This document shows, one piece after another, positions 17,755 through 24,758 of a DNA stretch of 43,944 nt. Position numbers and translations under genes: made by a program. Source of the DNA: Sedimentisphaerales bacterium (GTDB lineage Bacteria > Planctomycetota > Phycisphaerae > Sedimentisphaerales > Anaerobacaceae). The notes beneath the pieces are model-generated. The model was given only the letters and a program-made list of their open reading frames with translations, ran no database searches and was not told where the DNA came from. Position 1 is the first letter of the stretch. The number at the start of each line of letters is the position of its first letter. Where the stretch lies: the NCBI GenBank assembly GCA_016931715.1, contig JAFGEF010000021.1, positions 1 through 43,944 on the forward strand. Direction: 5' to 3'.

Positions 17755-19106
17755 AACCTCCTGAAGATATTAAAAAATATTTCAAAAAAGCAACGTTGAG
17801 CACGAACCAGGAAAAGCACGAAGCTGTCTTCGAGAAAATCCTGAGTGCTCATGAACAAGCAAACAAACAAGAACCGGAATCCAGCCGGATAAATTTAGGG
17901 AGAATAATTATGAAAAGTCCAGTTTCAAAAATTGCAATAGCCGCGGTTGTTATCGTCGCCTGTGCGATCGGTTTGACCATGCTTGACAAAACAGGCAGCG
18001 TCGCTTTGGCAAATGTATTAACACAAATCGAAAAATTTAACGCATATATGTATGAAATGAATATGGATGTTCAACTCACTCAGACTATTAACGACCGGAC
18101 AATCAATAGTGACCAGGAAATGCAGGGAACTATTTTGATTTCTCAGGAACATGGCATGAAAATGGCTATGGATGTTTACAATAAAAGTAATCAGCAAAAC
18201 ACGTCTCAGGAAATGTATTATCTTTTTGATGAAAAATCTTTGCTTATGATTATGCCGGATCAAAAATCCTATACACGTATGGAAATTGATAATGCACAAA
18301 TAAACCAGGCACGAGCTCAGAATTATGACCCTCATGCTATGGTTCAGCAAATCCTTAAATGTGACTACGATGTCCTCGACCAAAAGACTATTGACGGTAT
18401 TAAAGTTCAGGGTTTCCATACCAATGACCCGAAATATCAGGGCGGAGTTTTGGGAAAGGCTGATATTACTTTATGGGTTGATATTCAAACAAAATTACCC
18501 GTTCAAATGGTTATGGAATACGAGATTAATAGTTCTGTCCAAAAAATGAGTATGAGCGGAGTTATAGATAATTTTCAATGGAACGTATCTGTTGACGATA
18601 AAGAGTTTCAACCTGAAATTCCTGAAGATTATAAATCGTTAACCGGCAACATTAAGATACCAGATTATAATAAAGAAGAAACTGTGATTGACGGATTGAG
18701 AATATTTTCTGAACTAACTGGTGCTTACCCGGAAGACATGAATCCTATGTCACTGCCAGCCGAGATTTCCAAGGTAATCACAAGCGATACTCCAGCGGCT
18801 AAAAAATTCCAAAATGAACTTAAAGAACTCAACAACGAAGAGAAATCCCAAAAACTCGTAGACGTCGCAGCTAAAGTTCAGGGAGCCGGAATGTTTTATA
18901 CAAATCTCAGCCAGAAGGATAAGAATACTGCTTATTATGGTGATAGAGTTTCTCCTGGAGATTCGGATAATGTTTTAATGCGATGGAAAATCTCTGATAA
19001 TGATTACAGGGTTATATTCGGTGACTTAAAAGTCGAAACTCTGACCAAAGAAACTCTTGACCAGATTGAGAAAAGTTTACCTGAAAAAAAAGATATTGAA
19101 AACTAA
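17751..19106 (+). CDS. Membrane-anchored putative sigma regulator with LolA-like domain
   Basis: A 451-residue protein with a short charged cytosolic N terminus (about residues 1-55), one transmembrane segment (I-A-I-A-A-V-V-I-V-A-C-A-I-G-L) near 60-76 and a large periplasmic part. Residues about 85-285 resemble LolA/LppX-like or DUF2092-type beta sheets (Y-Y-L-F-D-E-K-S-L, L-W-V-D-I-Q-T-K-L-P-V-Q-M). The rest is a helical tail ending in a D-Y-R-V-I-F-G-D-L-K segment. It overlaps the ECF sigma gene by 4 nt and is likely its anti-sigma or signal-sensing partner. No zinc-finger (ZAS) anti-sigma motif is visible, so this role is inferred from topology and coupling. Confidence 0.7.
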   Translation: MKPPEDIKKYFKKATLSTNQEKHEAVFEKILSAHEQANKQEPESSRINLGRIIMKSPVSKIAIAAVVIVACAIGLTMLDKTGSVALANVLTQIEKFNAYMYEMNMDVQLTQTINDRTINSDQEMQGTILISQEHGMKMAMDVYNKSNQQNTSQEMYYLFDEKSLLMIMPDQKSYTRMEIDNAQINQARAQNYDPHAMVQQILKCDYDVLDQKTIDGIKVQGFHTNDPKYQGGVLGKADITLWVDIQTKLPVQMVMEYEINSSVQKMSMSGVIDNFQWNVSVDDKEFQPEIPEDYKSLTGNIKIPDYNKEETVIDGLRIFSELTGAYPEDMNPMSLPAEISKVITSDTPAAKKFQNELKELNNEEKSQKLVDVAAKVQGAGMFYTNLSQKDKNTAYYGDRVSPGDSDNVLMRWKISDNDYRVIFGDLKVETLTKETLDQIEKSLPEKKDIEN

Positions 19107-19138
19107 TCTGCAAGTTCCAAATATCTAAAGTTTATAGC

Positions 19139-19170
19139 AAAGAGCCGGTGCATTAAAGCCGGCTCTTTTT
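19139..19170 (+). terminator. Terminator after the sigma/partner operon
   Basis: AAAGAGCCGG (19139-19148) and CCGGCTCTTT (19159-19168) form a perfect 10-bp stem with a 10-nt loop, and the T run continues to 19170. It lies between convergent genes and may also work weakly for the minus-strand glucosidase gene, which ends at 19173. Confidence 0.85.
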
Positions 19171-19172
19171 GT

Positions 19173-21470
19173 TTATTCAATTATCTCGAATTCAGTCATT
19201 AACTCAGCTTCCGAACTGCCGCCTGTCCAGAGATGAAACTTGCCCGCTTCGACCACATATTTACCTTCATTAGTATGAAAACCAAGAGAGTCGGCTGATA
19301 AAGCAAAATCAACTGTTTTGGTCTCATTCTTTTTTAAGCGGATTCTCTTGAAGCCTTTCAACTCTTTTACAGGACGAGTCAGGCTTGCCACTAAATCACG
19401 AACATATAACTGGACAACTTCCTCTGCTTCCATGTCACCTGTGTTGGTTACATCCACGGAAACTTTTATATTGTCACCCAGTTTGACTTTGTCTGAGGAT
19501 AATTTTAGATTAGCATATTCGAATTGCGTATAAGATAATCCATAACCGAATGGATAAAGGGGCTTATATCCTATATCGAGATAACGTGCGGCGTCTCCCA
19601 GCGAACTCTGGTAAGCACGAAGAGGAATATCATCTATCATTGTCAACTGTTTGCCTTCAGGAGGTCTGCCTGTATTTTTGTGGTTGTAATAAATTGGAAT
19701 TTGTCCTTCAGTTTTCGGAAAAGTTATAGGCAGCTTGCCTGAAGGTGACTCGATTCCGAAAATTAGGTCTGCGACAGCCGAACCTGTCATTGTGCCTGGA
19801 TGCCAGGCGTAAAGAATCGCATCTATTTTTTCAGCAATGTCTCCAATAGTCAAAGGTCTTCCCGCAAAAATAACAAGAACTACCGGCGTATCTGTTTTTG
19901 CAAGCTCTGCGATAAGCTCGTCCTGTGCACCGGGTAGATTCAAATATGCTCTGCTGTGTGCTTCACCGGAAAGGATTGATTCTTCACCGGCGAAGAATAG
20001 AACAATCTGCGATTTTTTTGCAAGCTCAATCGCTTTTGCAAATTCGCTCGTATCTTTGCTGCGTGAATAAGGCAATCCTGTAATGAAATTAATTTCCGTA
20101 TCGCCGCCAATCATATCAAGGATAGCGGCCAGCGGTGTTATTGTATCTTCGGGTTTGCCGTCACGATTCCATGTTCCCAAGACTTCGTAAGGATCATCAG
20201 CTAAAGGGCCAATAATTGCGATGGATTTTAAATCTTTCGAGAGTGGTAATAATTTATCATTATTTTTCAAAAGCACCATACTTTTCATCGCGGTCGTTTT
20301 TGCCAGCGCAAGAGCTTCTTCGTTCGGTTTGCCCGGCAATTTTGCAGAATATATAGATGGTTTCTCAAATAAGCCGAGCCTGGATTTTATTCTAAGAATA
20401 CGTCTTACAGCGTCATCGATAAGCTTTTCAGAAATCGCACCTTCTTTTACCAGCTCTTCGAGATAGTCGCCATAGGCAGAACTTTGCATTTCCATATCTA
20501 TACCTGCTATTATGGATTTTTCGGCAACATCCCTCATATCCTCACAAAATCCGTGTTCCATCATTTCGGCGGTGGATTTCCAGTCGCTTACCACGAAGCC
20601 ATCGAATCCCCATTCGTTTTTGAGAATGTCACGAAGTGTATGGACATTGCCTGTAGCAGGTATCCCGTTGATTTCATTAAAGGCAGACATTACAGCAGCG
20701 ACACCGGCATCTACGGCGGCTTTGAACGGCGGTAAATACACATTACGAAGCAAAGATTCAGGAATATTGGCTGTATCATAATCGCGTCCTCCTTCAGCGG
20801 CGCCATAACCAACATAATGTTTTGCGCAGGCCGCGATTGTATCAGGCGATGAAAGGTCATCGCCCTGAAAACCTCTAACCATAGCGGCTGCGAAACAACT
20901 TCCCAAATACGGATCCTCACCAAATCCCTCGGCAATGCGTCCCCATCGCGGGTCGCGAGCAATATCCATCATAGGTGCGAATGTCCATTGAAAACCGGCA
21001 GAGGACGCTTCTTTCGCCGCAATTCGCGCACATGCCTGGGCAAGATTTGGGTCCCATGTCGCCGCCTGCGCAAGCGGGATTGGGAAAATCGTGCGATAGC
21101 CATGAATAACATCGCGTGCCATTATCAGAGGAATTCCAAGCCTGCTTTCTTCTACCGCGATTCGCTGGATTTCAAGATTTGCTTCCGGAACAATTTCATT
21201 GAGCATCGAGCCGATTTTCCCATCACGCAATCTTTGCTTGAGTTCATCGGAAATCACACCGTCGAAGTCATTGATTTGCACCATCTGGCCAATCTTTTCC
21301 GAAAGCGTCATTTTCGCAAGAAGTTCTTCTACCTGCTTATCAATATTTTTGCCAGCTATTTTATCTTTTGAAGAATCTCGCAGAACTGACTTGCACGAAC
21401 CGGCAAAAAGCATGACGAGAAAAACGAAACTGCTCATAAAAACAATATACGAATATTTTCTGCTGCTCAT
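19173..21470 (-). CDS. bglX: Lipoprotein GH3 beta-glucosidase (BglX-like)
   Basis: A 765-residue glycoside hydrolase family 3 enzyme, likely a beta-glucosidase or related exo-glycosidase acting outside the cytoplasm. The signal peptide ends in a lipobox-like A-G-S-C with C26. The TIM-barrel domain shows A-R-D-V-I-H-G, A-K-H-Y-V-G-Y-G and the nucleophile D296 in G-F-V-V-S-D-W. The (alpha/beta)6 domain carries the acid/base region G-E-E-S-I-L-S-G-E-A. The C-terminal fibronectin III-like domain includes V-T-N-T-G-D-M-E-A-E-E-V-V-Q-L-Y. Length and order match BglX. It is monocistronic; substrate cannot be read from sequence. Confidence 0.93.
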   Translation of the reverse strand: MSSRKYSYIVFMSSFVFLVMLFAGSCKSVLRDSSKDKIAGKNIDKQVEELLAKMTLSEKIGQMVQINDFDGVISDELKQRLRDGKIGSMLNEIVPEANLEIQRIAVEESRLGIPLIMARDVIHGYRTIFPIPLAQAATWDPNLAQACARIAAKEASSAGFQWTFAPMMDIARDPRWGRIAEGFGEDPYLGSCFAAAMVRGFQGDDLSSPDTIAACAKHYVGYGAAEGGRDYDTANIPESLLRNVYLPPFKAAVDAGVAAVMSAFNEINGIPATGNVHTLRDILKNEWGFDGFVVSDWKSTAEMMEHGFCEDMRDVAEKSIIAGIDMEMQSSAYGDYLEELVKEGAISEKLIDDAVRRILRIKSRLGLFEKPSIYSAKLPGKPNEEALALAKTTAMKSMVLLKNNDKLLPLSKDLKSIAIIGPLADDPYEVLGTWNRDGKPEDTITPLAAILDMIGGDTEINFITGLPYSRSKDTSEFAKAIELAKKSQIVLFFAGEESILSGEAHSRAYLNLPGAQDELIAELAKTDTPVVLVIFAGRPLTIGDIAEKIDAILYAWHPGTMTGSAVADLIFGIESPSGKLPITFPKTEGQIPIYYNHKNTGRPPEGKQLTMIDDIPLRAYQSSLGDAARYLDIGYKPLYPFGYGLSYTQFEYANLKLSSDKVKLGDNIKVSVDVTNTGDMEAEEVVQLYVRDLVASLTRPVKELKGFKRIRLKKNETKTVDFALSADSLGFHTNEGKYVVEAGKFHLWTGGSSEAELMTEFEIIE

Positions 21471-21616
21471 CTCTGCATTCCTTTATCTGTTTTAATCCCT
21501 GCTTATAAACATAAAAAAATCTACAGGTTAAGTTCGACACTTAATTTAATATCAAAGAAGCGCGAAATTCAATTATTTTATATCTGCCGTTATAACTTTA
21601 TTTCTATTTTCAGATA

Positions 21617-21645
21617 TTGACTCAATAGGCAATTGGCACTATGAT
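21617..21645 (+). promoter_or_regulatory. gpsA promoter, probably leaderless transcript
   Basis: TTGACT (21617-21622) and TATGAT (21640-21645) are separated by 17 bp, a near-consensus sigma-70 promoter. The gpsA ATG at 21654 is only 9 nt after the -10, so transcription should begin at or within a few bases of the start codon. No Shine-Dalgarno precedes the ATG, which fits a leaderless mRNA. Confidence 0.6.
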
Positions 21646-21653
21646 AACGACCT

Positions 21654-22685
21654 ATGTTTAAGAATATCTCTATTATAGGTGATGGGGGAATGGGCACAGT
21701 GCTTGGTATGCTGCTGTGCGGGAAGAATCTTCATGTAAAGATTTGGGGTTATGACGAAAAGCAATTAATGCAGATAGCGGCAGCCGGAGAAAACATAAAA
21801 TTTCTCCCGGGCTATATGCTGCCAAAAAACCTCGAGTTCGAACCTGGTGATAAAAAAATAATGGCAGGCACGGACCTGATAATTTCAGCAGTACCATGCC
21901 AGTTCATAAGAGGTATCTGGGTCAGGCTGAAAAATCATACTCCCAAAAACATTCCTATCGTTTCCATAACCAAGGGAATCGAAAACAAAACTCTCCTGCG
22001 TCCCAGCGAGATTATCACCGAGGTTCTTGAATTAAGCGATGATGCAAGACTTGCGGCACTGAGCGGCCCGACAATAGCGGACGAACTGGCAAGAGAACTC
22101 CCTGCGACTGCCTGCGCGGCCGGAAGTGATGAGAAATTAATCGGGCAAATCCAGACAACTTTAAGCACAAACTGGTTCAGAGTTTATACGAATACTGATA
22201 TCGTCGGTGTAGAGCTTGCGGGCGCGATGAAAAATATCATAGCTATCGCGGCGGGAATCATCGATGGAATCGGCGCTGGCGATAACTGCAAGGCCGCTCT
22301 AGTGACAAGAGGGCTTACAGAAATAACGCGATTAGGCATGGCCTGCGGCGCAAGAACGGAAACATTTACCGGCTTGACAGGTTTGGGCGACCTTGTTACA
22401 ACCTGTATCTCCCCGACAGGAAGAAACCGCTCCTTCGGTGAGAAAATCGGTAAAGGACAAACCATCGAGCAGGCTCAAAAGTCAACGCAGTCTGTCGTCG
22501 AGGGAATCGCGACATGCGAATCGGTTATCGAGCTTGCGAAACGGAAAAACGTTGTAATGCCTATAACACAGGCAATTTATGAAGTTCTGTTCCTGAATAA
22601 GCCGATAAAGACGGCTATTGATGAATTGATGAATCGAAGACTCAAAGCAGAAGTATCAGTATCTGCGCAGAATGAAAAAGCATAA
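21654..22685 (+). CDS. gpsA: Glycerol-3-phosphate dehydrogenase [NAD(P)+]
   Basis: A 343-residue GpsA producing sn-glycerol 3-phosphate from dihydroxyacetone phosphate for phospholipid synthesis. The Rossmann motif is G-D-G-G-M-G-T at 9-15, which keeps GxGxxG but has Met where the family usually has Trp (GAGxWGT). K107 in S-I-T-K-G-I-E and K193 in G-A-M-K-N-I-I are the expected active-site lysines. D-N-C-K-A-A-L-V-T-R-G and G-L-T-G-L-G-D-L-V-T-T-C are typical of the C-terminal domain. It is followed at 35 nt by a COQ7-like gene, possibly in the same transcript. Confidence 0.95.
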   Translation: MFKNISIIGDGGMGTVLGMLLCGKNLHVKIWGYDEKQLMQIAAAGENIKFLPGYMLPKNLEFEPGDKKIMAGTDLIISAVPCQFIRGIWVRLKNHTPKNIPIVSITKGIENKTLLRPSEIITEVLELSDDARLAALSGPTIADELARELPATACAAGSDEKLIGQIQTTLSTNWFRVYTNTDIVGVELAGAMKNIIAIAAGIIDGIGAGDNCKAALVTRGLTEITRLGMACGARTETFTGLTGLGDLVTTCISPTGRNRSFGEKIGKGQTIEQAQKSTQSVVEGIATCESVIELAKRKNVVMPITQAIYEVLFLNKPIKTAIDELMNRRLKAEVSVSAQNEKA

Positions 22686-22720
22686 TAAAGAAATTCAGAA
22701 CCAGAAAGTATTGCAAAGTT

Positions 22721-23239
22721 ATGGAAGAGAAGACCTTTGACATCTCGATAATTCGTCCCGAAATGACAAGCAAGGAAATAAATTCACGAGGCCAGGGATT
22801 TTCTCGGGAAAGACTCAGGTCAATAAAAAAAGGTTTGCTTACTTTGCATACTCTCGAATTGATGGCGCAGACCATATACAAATTTCAAATCACGAAAGAG
22901 CCGAGCGAGCTTAACCGGAATCTGACAGCCGCTATGTGCAACGAAATGACTCATTATCAGGATTTTCAAATCAAGCTGTACGAATACAATTTCAGGCCGA
23001 GCATTTTTCGTGCGGCGTATTGGTTCGTCGGTTTTTTATTTGGTTTTACATCCCGCCTGCGAGGGTCAAAAGCGATTCTCAAGACCGGTATCTGGGTCGA
23101 AACGAAGGCAGTTCATCATTATGGCAAGCTTCTTTCGACAATCGAATGGGACGAAGATACGCGAGCGATTATCGAAAAAGACCAGTCTGACGAACAGGGA
23201 CATATCAAAACATGGAAGCAATTGCTCGATAAAGTCTGA
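22721..23239 (+). CDS. COQ7-like ferritin-fold di-iron protein
   Basis: A 172-residue helical protein with a complete ferritin-like di-iron ligand set: E46, E75-x-x-H78, E127 and E158-x-x-H161. The second half (about 93-112) has a hydrophobic stretch suggesting monotopic membrane association, as in the quinone hydroxylase COQ7/CAT5. Sequence layout supports membership in the demethoxyubiquinone hydroxylase-like superfamily. No ubiquinone genes are nearby, and planctomycetes are generally thought to use menaquinone, so the substrate is uncertain. It follows gpsA by 35 nt and is convergent with the DUF4956 gene. Confidence 0.7.
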   Translation: MEEKTFDISIIRPEMTSKEINSRGQGFSRERLRSIKKGLLTLHTLELMAQTIYKFQITKEPSELNRNLTAAMCNEMTHYQDFQIKLYEYNFRPSIFRAAYWFVGFLFGFTSRLRGSKAILKTGIWVETKAVHHYGKLLSTIEWDEDTRAIIEKDQSDEQGHIKTWKQLLDKV

Positions 23240-23277
23240 ATAGTCACTCGATAGCCTGCTTTTATAATTCTGCAATA

Positions 23278-23952
23278 TTATCCAACGAAAAATTCGATAT
23301 TGCCCGGCTCAGCAAATTGGCTAAGCTCAGTAGTCAGTTTCACCCTGTCTGATGCGGATGTTTTTTGATATTGGTAGTGCATCGAAATCCGATTATCCAG
23401 GCTTGAGACTGTTTTTAATGTAAGGTTATTAAGACGGCTCTGCAGAAATCCGGTTAGTTTCGATTCCATATCCTGAAAGACGGATTTATCGACGGAAATG
23501 ATGAGATTTGTCCTGTCCGCAAAAGAGAATTTATTTCGTATCAGCCATTGAATGCTCAAGACTATAAAAACAAAAATAAATACGATTAGTGTAATAAGAT
23601 ATGTTTTTGTTGCGGCACCGATGGATGTTGCAATCAGCAGCAGCAGATAACCGATCTCAGCGGGGTCTTTAACAGGCGTTCTGAATCGGACAAATGACAA
23701 TGCGCCCAGTAATCCGAGAGAAAGCGGAATGGAGCTTTGAATTCCGAGGAACAATGCAGTTATTGCCGGTCCTATTATTAGAAAACATCTGTCAACTCCC
23801 GCACCGATATTGCGGGATTTGTAAAACACCTGGTACATAATATAAACCGCTATGGACGCAATTAAAGAAAGACCAATTGCGACTATCATCTCGGTGGGGG
23901 TAAATTTATCTGCCTGCAGTGACTTTAAAAGAGCATCTTTCAACGCATTCAT
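23278..23952 (-). CDS. DUF4956 membrane protein of VTC/CotH operon
   Basis: A 224-residue DUF4956-family protein with about four transmembrane helices in the first 140 residues (I-V-A-I-G-L-S-L-I-A-S-I-A-V; C-F-L-I-I-G-P-A-I-T-A-L-F-L-G-I; L-G-L-L-G-A-L-S-F-V-R-F-R-T-P-V-K-D-P-A-E-I; I-T-L-I-V-F-I-F-V-F-I-V-L). A cytosolic alpha/beta domain of about 75 residues follows. The F-V-R-F-R-T-P-V-K-D motif is strongly conserved in the family. An AGGAGA Shine-Dalgarno precedes the ATG, 17 nt after the VTC gene. In this operon it could form the membrane channel or anchor for the polyphosphate polymerase; that is inference. Confidence 0.88.
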   Translation of the reverse strand: MNALKDALLKSLQADKFTPTEMIVAIGLSLIASIAVYIMYQVFYKSRNIGAGVDRCFLIIGPAITALFLGIQSSIPLSLGLLGALSFVRFRTPVKDPAEIGYLLLLIATSIGAATKTYLITLIVFIFVFIVLSIQWLIRNKFSFADRTNLIISVDKSVFQDMESKLTGFLQSRLNNLTLKTVSSLDNRISMHYQYQKTSASDRVKLTTELSQFAEPGNIEFFVG

Positions 23953-23969
23953 ATTTTTTATTCTCCTGT

Positions 23970-24758
23970 TTAGAACGGTTCAATTCGACCTGAGGGCCAT
24001 TTAAGCCCTGCAGAACCTGGTTTATCCATTTGTGCTTCAAGACAAGAAGCGTATTTTGAAAATCTTGTCCAATCTATACCTGTGCTGCCGATAGGTCGAA
24101 TCGACAAAGGTATTTCCATTGTAGGTCCCTTGATTTCGATGACTGCACCATCGAGAATCAATCCGGGCTGGCCGTAACCATGCCCGTGATTCGTTAAACC
24201 GGAGCTGATTCTCCAGTCCAAAGACATTCTTGTACCTGTCAGAATTTCCATGAAGCGTAATCGCTCATAAGAAATCATGATAACAGGCATCAGGGGTTCA
24301 TCGGAAAAATAACCGAATTCCGCCAGCGTCTGTATTATTACATTCCTGTTTATAATTGTATTACCGTCCTGAATTTTTCTGAGCCGCTCGGCGGGCACGA
24401 GAAATTTCCTGCGGTTTTTTCTGCTTGCAAAACCTCTTTTTGCCTTTAATTCCAGATAGACGGGAACATCTCCATCCTGGCAGGCCGCATTGTCGTACCA
24501 CCTTATGCGAATTTTATATCTTTCGTAGTTTCCATCATCTGATTTTTGAAAATGATCCAAATCAGGCGTGTCAAAATAAAGGCTGTTGATTTTTCCGTGC
24601 GGGTACTTACCATCCGGCAGGCAGATATGAGTCATCATGCTTCGAACAAAAGCGACTTTTTCCGGGCATACGAAGAACTTGCGTTCAAACCGTTCCCATT
24701 TTTCGTCTTGTTCAGATGTTTTTTTATTTGTAGAATGTTCGGCGGTTAAAAGGGCCAT
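23970..24758 (-). CDS. VTC-domain polyphosphate polymerase
   Basis: A 262-residue VTC-domain protein with the triphosphate-tunnel fold. Basic and acidic tunnel residues are visible: R-F-E-R-K-F at 23-28, S-L-Y-F-D-T-P at 59-65, Y-K-I-R-I-R-W-Y at 81-88, Y-L-E-L-K-A-K at 101-107, S-Y-E-R-L-R-F at 163-169 and V-I-E-I-K-G at 206-211. In yeast Vtc4 this domain makes polyphosphate from ATP; the bacterial proteins are inferred to do the same. No SPX domain is present. Its start overlaps the end of the CotH gene by 13 nt, indicating translational coupling, and DUF4956 follows. Confidence 0.9.
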   Translation of the reverse strand: MALLTAEHSTNKKTSEQDEKWERFERKFFVCPEKVAFVRSMMTHICLPDGKYPHGKINSLYFDTPDLDHFQKSDDGNYERYKIRIRWYDNAACQDGDVPVYLELKAKRGFASRKNRRKFLVPAERLRKIQDGNTIINRNVIIQTLAEFGYFSDEPLMPVIMISYERLRFMEILTGTRMSLDWRISSGLTNHGHGYGQPGLILDGAVIEIKGPTMEIPLSIRPIGSTGIDWTRFSKYASCLEAQMDKPGSAGLKWPSGRIEPF

